A DNA stretch of 64,000 nucleotides from Pseudonocardia alaniniphila (GCF_022524485.1 NZ_JAKXMK010000029.1:111918-175917); one strand, 5' to 3'. Shown: positions 8,722-18,367, numbered from the stretch's first letter. Program-made: numbers and translations. The notes: a model not told the origin generated them from the letters alone.

Positions 8722-8964
8722 CTATCCCGGCCGCTCCACGTCCCGCGGCTCGTCCTCCCGGTTGGCGTCGAGCCGCTGCATCGACACCACCTGCAGACCG
8801 AGTGACTGGATCAGTGCCAGCACGGAGTGCATCTCCGCGTCGTCGACCGTGCCGGTGAGGACGGTCTGCGCCGGCACCTCCACCACGTCCATCCCGGCGA
8901 AGGCGTCCCGGGCGCGCTCCGACAACCGCCCCGCCAGACGGAACTCGTAGCGTCGTCCCGGCAC
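8722..8964 (-). CDS. Small protein, paralogue of the product at 14862-15074
   Basis: An 80-residue protein from a GTG start with a strong GGAGG site upstream. The core reads YEFRLAGRLSERARDAF, then VEVPAQTVLTGTV, then SLGLQVVSMQRL. It aligns without gaps to the protein encoded at 14862, sharing R-DAF, EVPAQTV, GTV-D and LGL-VVS. I do not recognise a named domain. The pair flanks the two LuxR genes, which hints at a shared regulatory or stress function. Confidence 0.68.
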   Translation of the reverse strand: MPGRRYEFRLAGRLSERARDAFAGMDVVEVPAQTVLTGTVDDAEMHSVLALIQSLGLQVVSMQRLDANREDEPRDVERPG

Positions 8965-9073
8965 GGCAGGCCTCCTCCCACTCGCACCGGCCGACACACC
9001 GGCGAGAGCCGAACCACGACAACGATCGTCCCGTCGGTGCGCCGCGTCCTCCCCCGGCGCAGGTGATTCCCCG

Positions 9074-11722
9074 TCAGGGCAGAAGCCCGCGCTCGGACGC
9101 CCGCTGCACCGCCTCCCGCCGGGTGGAGACACCGAGCTTGGCGTAGATCGAGCGGATGTGGCTCTTGACGGTGTTCACCGAGACGGTCAGCTCGGAGGCG
9201 ATCTCACCGGCGCCGCGCAAAGACGGCAGCAGCGCGAGCACCACGAGCTCGCGTTCGCTGAGCACAGCGGCCGGTTCGGCGCACACCATCAGCGTGGCGA
9301 GCCGCGCTTCGAGCTCCGGTGATCCGGTGGGCCTGCCGCGGTCGGCCAGCAACTGGCGGGTCCGTGGCCCGGCGAGGGCGAACGGCCGGACGACCCCGAT
9401 CGTGCCGGCCGCGGCGAGGGCCGCATCGAGCGCCCCGCGTGCCTCGGCGTCGTCACCGCTCTCCAGCGCCGACTCGACGTCGAGCAGGTGGATCTCGAGC
9501 AGGGTGTGGGCCAGCAGAACAGGCACGGCGCCGGCGCGCACCGGGTCGACGGTGGCCCGTGCGATCTCGTACCGGCCGGTGATCATTTCCGTCCAGGCGT
9601 GCAGCAGCAACACCTCGCCGGTCGGGCCGATACGGGATTCGAGCCAGTGCTGGATCTCAGCGGCGACCGGGGTGTTGCCCTGCAGCAACGCCGTCCGGTG
9701 CTCGATGACGCCCAGCGCGGCGCGGAGCACCCGCGGTGCCGGTGCGCCGCCCAGCTCACGCCGTGCCGCCCGCATCTCGGCGGCTCCGCGGTCGCGTTCG
9801 CCCTCGTCGGCGAGGGCAGCGCCGTGCACGGTACGCAGTGCGTACGCGGCCTCCGGCGTGATCGGGTCCGATGCCGCGAGGGCCGTCTCGGCACGGGCCC
9901 GTGCTCCGGCAGCGTCGCCCTCGAGCAGGTCGGCGTAGGCGAGCATCCCGGTGGCGCAGGCGGACCAGCGCGACGGGTGCAGGTTGTGGCGCAGCGCCGC
10001 CGCGGCAGCCCTCCCGGCCGCGGCCACCATGCCGCGGTGGTCGCGCCGCAGCGCTGCCACGGCCGCGGCGAGTGTGCTGCTCTGCACCTCGACCCGGCCG
10101 AGGTCGTGGGTCGTCGCGAGGATCGTGCACTCCGCCAGCTCGGCGACCGCGACGTCGAGGTCCCCGTGGCCGTCCGGGGACAGCTCGGCCGCAGCGCGGC
10201 TGAGGTGCAGCAGCGCCGTGAGCTCCGGCCGGACGTCGGGCGACCCGTCGCCGGGCACGGGTGGCGCGGCCACGTCATGGGTGGGGATGCCGGGCGCGAG
10301 CAGCTCGGCGGTGCTGCGCAGGACCTCGAGCTCGCGATCGGCCGTTGCGGGCCAGGTCAGCCGGGCGTGCTGCAGATCGACGGCGGCCGCCGCGAACGCG
10401 CGCTCCTCGAGGTGGGCGATCGCCGAGACCAGGGCGAGCCATGGGTCGGCTGCCCGGGCCGTCGGGCCGACGGCGGTCAGCGCGCGGCGCAGCGGCGTCA
10501 GGTCGGCGCTCGCGAGCAAGGGCACCGCGGAGCGGAGCAGCTGGGCGAGCTGCTTCTCGTCGCCGGCGCGTTCCGCGTGACGGAGCGCGTGGACGTGTTC
10601 GCCGCGTTCCGCCCACCACCAGGCCGCCACCGTCTGCAGCCGTTGGTGCAGGCCGGGCCGGTGCCGATGCAGGCTCGCGCGCAGGTACGACCGGAGCAAG
10701 GCGTGAATGCGGTGCTCACCCGGCCCCGCCCGCTCCACGAGCGCCGTCTCCCGCCCCATCTCGTCGAGCAGGCGCCCGGCGTCCGGCCGGTCCGAGAGCG
10801 CGACGGCCAGTGCGGTCGGCAGCACGGAGCACACGCTGACCGCGCGCAGGAAGTCCTGGGCGTCGTCGGCCAGACCGGAGAGGATCTCGCCGGTCAGGTA
10901 GTCGGCGATGGACCGCTCGTCGCCGGAGAACTGCAGCAGGAACGCCGCGGGATCCTCGCTGCGCCGCAGGGCCAGCGCCGCGAGCCGCAGTGCGGCCACC
11001 CAGCCGTCGGTGCGCGCATGCAGGAGCGCTACCTCGACCGGATCGAGGTCCAGGCCGGCGCTCTGCAACAGCGTCACCGTGTCCGGCACGTCGAACCGCA
11101 ACTGCTCGGCGCGGATCTCGTGCAGCCGCCCCTCCCGCCGGAGCCGCGGCAGCGCGAGCGGCGGGTCCACCCGGCTCGAGAGCACCAGGCGAAGGCCCGC
11201 GGGGCGGCGGGCGACCAGCCGGCCGAGCTCGCGCAGCTGCCGTGGAGCGGTGAGCTCTTGCAGGTCGTCGAGAACCAGCCGGACCGGCGGGTCGACGCCG
11301 TCGAGAGCATCGCCCAGCCAGTCGAGCACGTCGCCGTCCGGGATCTCGTGGCCGGGACCGCTGCCCTGGACCGCGTGCCGGACGGCGCTGTCCGCGGGCA
11401 CCGACGGGAGGGCGGCGAGCGCGGTGAGAACGGCCGGCCACAACCGGCCCGGATCGTCGTCGTCGGCGTCGACCGACACCCATGCGGTGTCGGGGAGCGC
11501 CCGGCTGCGCACCCAGTCGGCGAGCAGGAGCGTCTTGCCGTAGCCGGCGGGGGCGCTCACCACGACCAGCTGCGCGGCGCCGGCGGCGTCGAGCCGGTCG
11601 CGCAGCGCGGGCCGGGGGACGAACTCGGCTGGCAGTTCGGGCACCGTGGTCTTGCCGCCCGGGATCCGCGCCGCATGGCCGCGGGCGCCTCGGGTCGTGC
11701 CGGTCGGTGAGTGCCCGATCAC
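9074..11722 (-). CDS. LuxR family ATP-dependent regulator (MalT/LAL-like), copy A
   Basis: An 882-residue regulator of the large LuxR (LAL/MalT) type. A P-loop NTPase domain is near the N-terminus, with Walker A APAGYGKT (residues 57-64) and a Walker B-like LVLDDLQ. A long helical TPR-like middle follows. A LuxR helix-turn-helix lies at the end (LSERELVVLALLPSL ... VSVNTVKSHIRSIYAKLGV). Such proteins act as ATP- and ligand-gated activators. The GTG start overlaps the stop of copy B by 4 bases (GTGA), so B and A form an operon with B first. The inducer is unknown. Confidence 0.9.
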   Translation of the reverse strand: MIGHSPTGTTRGARGHAARIPGGKTTVPELPAEFVPRPALRDRLDAAGAAQLVVVSAPAGYGKTLLLADWVRSRALPDTAWVSVDADDDDPGRLWPAVLTALAALPSVPADSAVRHAVQGSGPGHEIPDGDVLDWLGDALDGVDPPVRLVLDDLQELTAPRQLRELGRLVARRPAGLRLVLSSRVDPPLALPRLRREGRLHEIRAEQLRFDVPDTVTLLQSAGLDLDPVEVALLHARTDGWVAALRLAALALRRSEDPAAFLLQFSGDERSIADYLTGEILSGLADDAQDFLRAVSVCSVLPTALAVALSDRPDAGRLLDEMGRETALVERAGPGEHRIHALLRSYLRASLHRHRPGLHQRLQTVAAWWWAERGEHVHALRHAERAGDEKQLAQLLRSAVPLLASADLTPLRRALTAVGPTARAADPWLALVSAIAHLEERAFAAAAVDLQHARLTWPATADRELEVLRSTAELLAPGIPTHDVAAPPVPGDGSPDVRPELTALLHLSRAAAELSPDGHGDLDVAVAELAECTILATTHDLGRVEVQSSTLAAAVAALRRDHRGMVAAAGRAAAAALRHNLHPSRWSACATGMLAYADLLEGDAAGARARAETALAASDPITPEAAYALRTVHGAALADEGERDRGAAEMRAARRELGGAPAPRVLRAALGVIEHRTALLQGNTPVAAEIQHWLESRIGPTGEVLLLHAWTEMITGRYEIARATVDPVRAGAVPVLLAHTLLEIHLLDVESALESGDDAEARGALDAALAAAGTIGVVRPFALAGPRTRQLLADRGRPTGSPELEARLATLMVCAEPAAVLSERELVVLALLPSLRGAGEIASELTVSVNTVKSHIRSIYAKLGVSTRREAVQRASERGLLP

Positions 11723-14337
11723 GTGAGCAGGCCCTGTTCGTGGGCGGTGAGGACCGCGGTACGGCGGCTGCTCACGCCGAGCTTGCCGTAGATCGCCCGG
11801 ACGTGGCTCTTGATGGTGTTGAGCGAGACGTCGAGATCGTCGGCGATCTCGTCGAGGTTGTGCAGGGACGGCAGGCGGGCCAGCACCTCGCGCTCACGTG
11901 CGCTCAGTTCGGCCGCCGGGTGTGGTGCGCTGTCGCGGCCGGCGGCGAGCGCGCGCACGGCGAAGGCCCCGCGGTCCTCCGTCCCACCGAGCTGGTCGAC
12001 GAGCACCGCGCGCAGCTCGGGGCCGACCAGGGCGAAGGGGCGCAGCGCGTCCTGCGGCTCGGCGAGCTCCAGCGCCGTCTGCACCGCGTGCCGGGCGGCG
12101 GATCGCTCGTCCGTCGCGATCGCCGCCCGGGCCACGACCAGCCATGCCTCGACGATCGTGTACGGCAGCAGCGACGGGATCCGCCCGTCCAGCACCGGCT
12201 CGACCGCGCTCCGCAGCACGTTCGGTGCGGCAGCACCCGTTCCCGATGCGGCCTCCGACCAGGCGCGCATGACGGCGAGCTCCCCGCACGCGGGGCTGCG
12301 GGCCGCGAGCCAGCCCGCGGTGGTGAGGGCGGCCGTCGCGTGGCCGAGCAGGAGTGCGGCACGGTGTTCGAGGACCGCGGCAGTCGCGGCGAGCGGGGCC
12401 GGGACCGGGTCCTCGCCGAGCTCGGTGCGGGCGTGCTGCAGCTCCATCAACCCCGCGGTCCGGTCGCCGGTGTCGGCGAGCGCCGCGCCCCGTGCGGTGC
12501 GCATCGCGAACCGGACCACCGGGTCGATATCGTCGGGCGCCCCGCGTAGGCCGTCGGCGGTGGCCTGCAGGGCGACGGTGGGGCGGGCCCGCAGCACTGC
12601 CGCGTGCGCGCGCACCGCCTGTGCCGCCGTGGCCCACGCCGAGCAGTCCCCGTGCCGGGCCGCCGCTTCGCTGTCGACGGCTTCGGTGGCGGCGGTCTCG
12701 GCGGCCGGCAGGTCGCCCAGTACGCACGCCGACACCCCGATGAGGGTGAGGCAGTGCACCTCGAGCAGATGCAGGCGCTGGTCCCGGGCGAGCTGCAGCG
12801 ACGCCTCCAGCTCCGCCTGCCCGGCCAGGACCACCCCGGTGGCGAGGTACGCGACCGCCCGGCCGGCGAGCGTCCACGCCGCCAGAACGGGGTCGGCCGG
12901 CGTGGGCTCCTCCGGCGAGGGCACGGGGCCGATCCCGGCGAGCCGCTCCGCCGCGCGGTGGAGGACCGTCAGGTCGGCGCCGACCTGGTCGCCGTCGTCG
13001 GGCGGCTTCCGCGAACGACGCAGCGCGGCTCGGGCGGCGACGCGATTGCCGTGTCCGAGGTGCAGCAGCGCGCCGACCAGCGCCGCCCGCGGGTCCGCGC
13101 CGGCGCCCTCGGCCAGGGTGCCCGCCGCATCGAGCGCGTGGCGCAGCACTGTGTGATCGCCGCGCGCCGCCAGTTCCGCTGCCGAGTGCTGCAGCAGGCG
13201 GGCGATGCGGCCGGCGTCACCGGCGTCCACGGCGTGCCGGAGGGCCACCGATGACCTGCCGTGATCCGCCGACCACTCGGCGGCGCGGCCGTGCAGCCGG
13301 ATCCGCGCGCCGGGAGTGCACCGCTCCAGGTCGGCGAGCAGGTAGGAGCGCAGCAGTTCCTGGGTGCGGTATCCGCCGTTCCGATCCACCCCATGGCCGT
13401 CGGTCCGGACGACGAGACCCGTGTCTCGCTCGAGACGATCGAGGACGGCGGGGGCGTCGTCCCGCCCGGACAGCTCGATGGCGAGCTCGGCCGGCAGGAC
13501 GTCGCAGATGCTCGTCCGGCGCAGTAGCTCCCGCTCGTCCTCCGGGATCTGCGACAGCACCTCGCCGACCAGGTACTCGGCCACCGGCTGCGCGTCCCCG
13601 GAGAAATCGGCGAGGAACGCGTCGGGATCGGGATGCCCGCGCAGCGCGAGTGCCGCCAGCTGCAGGCCCGTCGCCCACCCACCGGTACGGGCGTGCAGCA
13701 GCCCGGCCTGTGGCGGCGTCAGGCGCAGCCCGCAGCGCGCGAGCAGCGCCGCGGTCTCGTCGGGGGAGAACCTCAGCTGCTCCGCCCGTAGCTCGCACAG
13801 CCGCTCCTCCAGCCGGAGGCGGGCCACCGGGAGCGCGGGATCCACCCGGCCCGCGAGCACCAGCCGCAGCCCGCTGCGGGTGGCGCGCACGAGCGTCTGC
13901 AGGCCGTGCCGGACCTCCGGCGCGCGCAGGTGGTGAGTGCCGTCGAGGACGAGCTGGACACGCACGGGCAGGGTGTCGAGGCCGTCGAGGAGGTCGTCGA
14001 GGAAGTCCAGCCCGACGGTCGTGCGGGAGGGGACCAGCCGGCACAACCGGCTCGACGGGGGGACGGCAGGGCAGGAGCGCAGTGCGGCGAGCACACCGCC
14101 CCACAGCCTGCGCGGGTCGTCATCCTTCTCGTCGAGCGCGAGCCAGGCGCTGGGCACCTCGCTGGTGCGGACCCAGTCCGCGAGCACCAGCGTCTTGCCG
14201 AAGCCGGGCGGGGCGCACACCAGAGTGAGTGGGCGTTCGAGGCCGCGCTGGAGGATGTCGGAGAGCGCCGGCCGCGCCACGAATTCCGGCGGCGGCACCG
14301 GGGGCGTGGTCTTGCACCGCGGCACGTGGCCCATCAC
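11719..14337 (-). CDS. LuxR family ATP-dependent regulator (MalT/LAL-like), copy B
   Basis: An 872-residue paralogue of the next gene with the same plan: Walker A APPGFGKT (residues 42-49), a helical repeat middle, and a C-terminal LuxR domain (LSAREREVLARLPSL ... VSLNTIKSHVRAIYGKLGV). It is first in a two-gene operon with translational coupling to copy A. The two clearly arose by tandem duplication but have diverged through their sensor regions, so they probably respond to different signals or form a mixed complex. Confidence 0.9.
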   Translation of the reverse strand: MMGHVPRCKTTPPVPPPEFVARPALSDILQRGLERPLTLVCAPPGFGKTLVLADWVRTSEVPSAWLALDEKDDDPRRLWGGVLAALRSCPAVPPSSRLCRLVPSRTTVGLDFLDDLLDGLDTLPVRVQLVLDGTHHLRAPEVRHGLQTLVRATRSGLRLVLAGRVDPALPVARLRLEERLCELRAEQLRFSPDETAALLARCGLRLTPPQAGLLHARTGGWATGLQLAALALRGHPDPDAFLADFSGDAQPVAEYLVGEVLSQIPEDERELLRRTSICDVLPAELAIELSGRDDAPAVLDRLERDTGLVVRTDGHGVDRNGGYRTQELLRSYLLADLERCTPGARIRLHGRAAEWSADHGRSSVALRHAVDAGDAGRIARLLQHSAAELAARGDHTVLRHALDAAGTLAEGAGADPRAALVGALLHLGHGNRVAARAALRRSRKPPDDGDQVGADLTVLHRAAERLAGIGPVPSPEEPTPADPVLAAWTLAGRAVAYLATGVVLAGQAELEASLQLARDQRLHLLEVHCLTLIGVSACVLGDLPAAETAATEAVDSEAAARHGDCSAWATAAQAVRAHAAVLRARPTVALQATADGLRGAPDDIDPVVRFAMRTARGAALADTGDRTAGLMELQHARTELGEDPVPAPLAATAAVLEHRAALLLGHATAALTTAGWLAARSPACGELAVMRAWSEAASGTGAAAPNVLRSAVEPVLDGRIPSLLPYTIVEAWLVVARAAIATDERSAARHAVQTALELAEPQDALRPFALVGPELRAVLVDQLGGTEDRGAFAVRALAAGRDSAPHPAAELSAREREVLARLPSLHNLDEIADDLDVSLNTIKSHVRAIYGKLGVSSRRTAVLTAHEQGLLT

Positions 14338-14861
14338 ACCCCCCTCCCGCCCGTGATCGGGGGCGGTGCACGGATCCGGAGGGTTTCCGCCATTACGCGC
14401 GGGGGCGGGAAGCCCTGCCGGCGCGTCGGGGACCGGGACGCGATTGGTGGCGTCACTTTAAGAGCGCGAACACCGGCCGTCCAGCCCGCGGACCAGCCAC
14501 GACCGGCGGGCGAACCAGTTACCGGGAACGGGGGGACCAGCGTTGTCACCGCCCGCGCAAACACCACGTCGACTCGGTGTCTGCCGTTCGGAGAATGCTG
14601 CGGCCGAGTGAGTGACGGTGCAACCGAAACCGGTTTGCGAATGGTGTGGAGACCCGGCGACGAAGCATGGTTCCGGACGCCGGAAAGGCGAGGAAGCGGG
14701 TTGCCGGGTGCGTCCGCGGCGACAGTCACCCCCGTCGGGTGGTCCACCGGGGCCTTCGCACATCGACACTTCGACACTGCCCGCGCGGCCCACCCTTGCG
14801 GGTCCCGCGTGCCGACAGTGAGAGCTGCGACCGAGAGCACCGACCGAGAGAGCACCGCGCG
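14338..14861. other. 524-bp divergent promoter region
   Basis: This gap separates the LuxR operon (minus strand) from the small protein, ClC channel and sigma genes (plus strand). No frame in it is convincing. A 10-bp palindrome AAACCGGTTT lies at 14627-14636 and is a possible regulator site. I see no clear sigma hexamers. Confidence 0.4.
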
Positions 14862-15074
14862 ATGTCGATGGACTACGAGTTCCGGGTGGACGGCCTGCTA
14901 CCGGAATGGGGCCGCGACGCCTTCTGCGACATGCGGATCGAGGAGGTCCCGGCGCAGACGGTCATCTCCGGCACGGTGATCGACGAGTCGCACCTGCACG
15001 GCATCGTGGCGCAACTGCGGGCACTCGGGCTCACCGTCGTCTCGGCGCGCCCCGTGCCGCAGGCGCCGCCGTGA
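14862..15074 (+). CDS. Small protein, paralogue of the product at 8722-8964
   Basis: A 70-residue protein starting MSMDYEFRVDGLLPEWGRDAF, continuing with IEEVPAQTVISGTV and ALGLTVVSARP. It shares its whole length with the 80-residue protein on the other side of the LuxR pair. The ribosome-binding site is weak. It lies 70 bp before the ClC gene and may be co-transcribed with it. No domain is recognised. Confidence 0.65.
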   Translation: MSMDYEFRVDGLLPEWGRDAFCDMRIEEVPAQTVISGTVIDESHLHGIVAQLRALGLTVVSARPVPQAPP

Positions 15075-15144
15075 GCGTCCCCGGGCGCACGACCTGGCCC
15101 GTCGAAGGGGCCACGGCAGGGGCCCGGCGAGGGGAAACGCGACG

Positions 15145-16497
15145 ATGACGACGGACATGGCGCACCCCAGCTCTCGCGAATACCTGCGGCTCGTGTTGCT
15201 CGGAGCGCTGGTCGGCGTGCCGGCCGTGCTGGTCGCGGCGGGGTTCCTGGCGCTGGTCCACACCGTCGAGCACGCTCTCTGGAACGAGTTGCCCGCCGCG
15301 CTCGGGGCGTCGTCGCCGCCGTGGTACCTGGTGATGGGGTTGCCGCTCGTGGGCGCCGCGCTGGTGGTGGCGGCCCGGAAGCTGCTTCCGGGCGACGGCG
15401 GGCACCGGCCGCTGCAGGGGTTGAGCATGGCGGGCCAGCCCCTGCGCGCCGTGCCGAGCGTTGCGCTCGCGGCGTTCGGCACGCTCGTCTTCGGCGCCGT
15501 GCTCGGCCCGGAGGCGCCGCTCATCGCCCTGGGTTCCGCCGTCGGGGCGGTGGTGGCCGGGCTCGCGCGCGTGAACCAGAAGCACGCCCAGCTGCTCACG
15601 ATGGCGGGTGCGTTCTCGGCGGTCTCGGCGCTCTTCGGCGGCCCGCTCGTCGCGAGCTTCCTCCTGGTCGAGGTCGGCATCGCAGCAGGTGCGGCGCTGA
15701 TCCCCGCGCTGCTGCCCGGCCTGGTGGCGGCCGCTATCGGCTACCTCATCTTCGTCGGGCTGGGGAACTGGGGCGGGCTGGGGGCCACGGTGCTCTCGGT
15801 GCCCGGCCTCCCCGCCTACCAGGAGACCCACATCGTGGATCTCGTGATCGCCGTCGTCGTGGGCGTGGCGGTCGCGGTCGTGGTGGGAGCGGCTCGCCGG
15901 CTGGCGCTGGGAGTCGCGGCACGGTCGGAGGGGAGGATCGCGGTCCCGCTGTTCATCGGTGCGCTGTGTGTGGGCGCGCTGGCCATGATCGTCCGGGCCC
16001 TGGGCGGTGACTCGCAGGACGTGCTCTTCTCGGGGCAGGCCTCCTTGCCGGCGTTGGCCGTGGCGACCTCCGTGCCGATACTGGTGATCCTCATGCTCGC
16101 GAAGGCGATCGGCTACGCCATCTGCCTGGGGTGTGGCTTCCGCGGTGGACCTGTGTTCCCGCCGATCTTCATCGGCATCGCGGCGGCGATGATCCCGGTA
16201 CTGCTGTTCGACCGGTCACCGACCGTCGCCGTGGCGATCGGAGCGGCCGCCGGTATGGCCGCCGCGACACGGCTGCTGTTCTCCCCGGCGTTGTTCGGCG
16301 CGCTCTTCGTGGGCATCGGCGGCCATGACGCCGTGCCGCCGGCCATCCTCGCCGCCGTGGCCGCGTGGCTCACGATCACCGCGATGTCGAAGGGCCCGAC
16401 CACGGATGCTCACGAGGCGCAGGCCACGACGGCAGAGGGACCCCGCGCCGCTGACGCGAGCAGGCCGCAGGCCCCGGAACCGCGGGAACAGCAGTGA
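15145..16497 (+). CDS. ClC-family chloride channel or transporter
   Basis: A 450-residue polytopic membrane protein with about 10-11 hydrophobic segments. It keeps the ClC hallmarks in variant form: GPEAPL in place of GxEGP, and GFRGGPVFPP for the GxFxP loop. The first loop, usually GSGIP, reads GHRPLQGL, so anion selectivity may differ. It is a likely anion or H+/anion antiporter of the inner membrane. A GAGGGG site precedes the ATG. The C-terminal ~35 residues are a disordered Ala/Pro/Glu tail, with no CBS domains. Confidence 0.85.
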   Translation: MTTDMAHPSSREYLRLVLLGALVGVPAVLVAAGFLALVHTVEHALWNELPAALGASSPPWYLVMGLPLVGAALVVAARKLLPGDGGHRPLQGLSMAGQPLRAVPSVALAAFGTLVFGAVLGPEAPLIALGSAVGAVVAGLARVNQKHAQLLTMAGAFSAVSALFGGPLVASFLLVEVGIAAGAALIPALLPGLVAAAIGYLIFVGLGNWGGLGATVLSVPGLPAYQETHIVDLVIAVVVGVAVAVVVGAARRLALGVAARSEGRIAVPLFIGALCVGALAMIVRALGGDSQDVLFSGQASLPALAVATSVPILVILMLAKAIGYAICLGCGFRGGPVFPPIFIGIAAAMIPVLLFDRSPTVAVAIGAAAGMAAATRLLFSPALFGALFVGIGGHDAVPPAILAAVAAWLTITAMSKGPTTDAHEAQATTAEGPRAADASRPQAPEPREQQ

Positions 16498-16681
16498 CCG
16501 TGATCACCGTTACGCCGCGGATCCCTGATCCCGCGAGCTGCGACGTTCCCGTGCGGGGTCCGGCATCGCCCCCTCCCGCGTCCGGGACGAGGCCCGGCGA
16601 GGAGGACCGCCCGTAGACTGACCTCGTACGGTCCGGCAGTGGGCCAACCGCTGCCGTGTGCCGACCGGAAGGGCCATTGCC

Positions 16682-18280
16682 ATGTCATCTGGCTTGTCCT
16701 CCGCCGCATCGGCTGCCGATGGAGCCGCTCCACCCACACCGAGGTCTAATGTGCGGCCTCCGCTGGAGGTGGCGGTCGGGCGGCACGGGCAGGAGACGCG
16801 TCTGCTGATCCAGGGCGAGGTGGATCTGTCCACTGCGGCGCAGTTCTCGGCGGCGCTGTCCGTCGGGCTCGCGGTGGGAGCCGATCGGCTCGTCGTCGAT
16901 CTCCGAGGCGTCGCGTTCTTCGACTGCGGCGGTCTCGAGGCCCTGGCGCGAGCCGCCCGGCAGGCCTGCACGGAGCGCACGAGGCTCCACGTCGTCCCGG
17001 GCGCCGTGGTCGGTGATCTGGCCGCCATGCTGGGCGGCTGGGCGGAGCTTCCCGAATGCGTCGCGGTGTCCGCGGTGTCGGAGGACGAGCCGTCGGCGAT
17101 CCGGCAGGGGAACGCCCTGACGGTCGGCGTGGACGAGCCGCGTCGCGGAGCGCTCGTGCTGCGGCCCGACGGCGACCTCGACCTCGCCACGGTCGACCTG
17201 TTGGACGACGTCGTCACCGCCGCGCTGGCGGACGCCGGCCGTGTGGGGTCCCGGTCGATCGTCGTGGATCTCGACCGTGTCCGGTTCATGAGCGCTGCGG
17301 GAGTCGCGGTCCTCTGCCAGGGGCAGCTCAGAGCCGGTGCGGACGGTGTCTCGTTCCGGCTGGCCGGCGGCTCTCCGGTTGTGCGGCGGATTCTCGGCGT
17401 CACCGGGGCCTCCGCGGTTCTGGAGCCGTACGGCTCGGTGGCCGAGGCGCTCACACCGGCGGTCCCCCTCCCGCAGACGGTGGAATCGGGCGCCGCAGAC
17501 CCGAGACGCCGCGATGACGACTACGCGCGCTTGGCACCCCTGTTCACTGAGCGGGTACGGCTCCCCGCCGACGATCCGCGGCAGCAGATCCTGCGGACCG
17601 AGCTGATCAAGGGGTACCTGCCGGTGGCGCGCAACGTCGCCCGCAGGTATCAGTACCGGGGCGAGAACCTGGACGACCTCGAGCAGGTCGCGACGATCGG
17701 GCTGATCAACGCCGTCGACCGGTTCGATCCCGCGCGCGGCGTCGAGTTCCTCTCGTTCGCGATTCCCACCATCAACGGCGAGGTGCAACGTCACTATCGG
17801 GACCGCACCTCCACGATCCGGGTGCCGCGCCCGATCCGGGAGCTGCAGGTCCGGGTGTACCAGGTTGCGGACGAGATGAGCCAGAAGATGGGACGCGCCG
17901 CGACGCCGAGGGAGCTCGCACTCCACCTGGGCGTCAGTCTGGAGACGGTGATCCAGGCGCTGCAGGCCGCCTACGAGACCCGCCCCTCCTCCCTCGACGA
18001 GCCGCGGCACCACGACGACGGGGGCAGCGACGCCACCCCCATCGCCGACACGGTCGGTGACGTCGATCCGGAGTTGGACCTCGTCGACAACCGCGAGTCC
18101 CTCACGCCCCTGCTCGACAGGCTGCCGGAGCGCCGCCGCAAGATCGTCCTGCTGCGGTTCTACGGCAACATGACCCAGACCGAGATCGCAAAGCGCACGG
18201 GGATCTCCCAGATGCACGTCTCGAGGTTGCTGGGCTCGACCTTGGCGCAGCTGCGCCGTCAGCTGGTCGAAGGGGCCTGA
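16682..18280 (+). CDS. STAS-STAS-sigma fusion: SigB/SigF-type sigma factor with two built-in anti-anti-sigma domains
   Basis: A 532-residue fusion. Two STAS (anti-sigma-antagonist) domains lie at about residues 28-135 and 147-258. A complete SigB/F/G-type sigma factor follows at about 287-532, with region 2 (LIKGYLPVARNVARRYQ ... FLSFAIPTINGEVQRHYRD), region 3 and the region 4 helix-turn-helix (MTQTEIAKRTGISQMHVSRLL). In SpoIIAA-type proteins a Ser in the D-S-S-G motif is phosphorylated by the anti-sigma kinase. Here the first domain has DCGG (81-84) and the second SAAG (204-207), so both lack that serine. I chose ATG 16682 because GGAAGG precedes it; a GTG lies at 16658. Function by analogy: general stress sigma factor, perhaps self-protected from anti-sigma kinases. 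Confidence 0.88.
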   Translation: MSSGLSSAASAADGAAPPTPRSNVRPPLEVAVGRHGQETRLLIQGEVDLSTAAQFSAALSVGLAVGADRLVVDLRGVAFFDCGGLEALARAARQACTERTRLHVVPGAVVGDLAAMLGGWAELPECVAVSAVSEDEPSAIRQGNALTVGVDEPRRGALVLRPDGDLDLATVDLLDDVVTAALADAGRVGSRSIVVDLDRVRFMSAAGVAVLCQGQLRAGADGVSFRLAGGSPVVRRILGVTGASAVLEPYGSVAEALTPAVPLPQTVESGAADPRRRDDDYARLAPLFTERVRLPADDPRQQILRTELIKGYLPVARNVARRYQYRGENLDDLEQVATIGLINAVDRFDPARGVEFLSFAIPTINGEVQRHYRDRTSTIRVPRPIRELQVRVYQVADEMSQKMGRAATPRELALHLGVSLETVIQALQAAYETRPSSLDEPRHHDDGGSDATPIADTVGDVDPELDLVDNRESLTPLLDRLPERRRKIVLLRFYGNMTQTEIAKRTGISQMHVSRLLGSTLAQLRRQLVEGA

Positions 18281-18367
18281 GGCGCCGGTCCGGCTCACCG
18301 GTGTGCGGTGCGGGCCTGCCGGATCGGCCTGCCCGATGGGCCTGGTGGTGCGGGTCGCCGGGCCTGG

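Noticed and set aside
9488..11710. 740-codon plus-strand frame opposite LuxR copy A
   Set aside because: No domain and the opposite strand encodes a complete LuxR/MalT-like protein with Walker A and HTH motifs.
16685..18298. Minus-strand frame (537 codons) opposite the STAS-sigma gene
   Set aside because: Antisense shadow caused by high GC; the plus-strand frame has complete STAS and sigma motifs.
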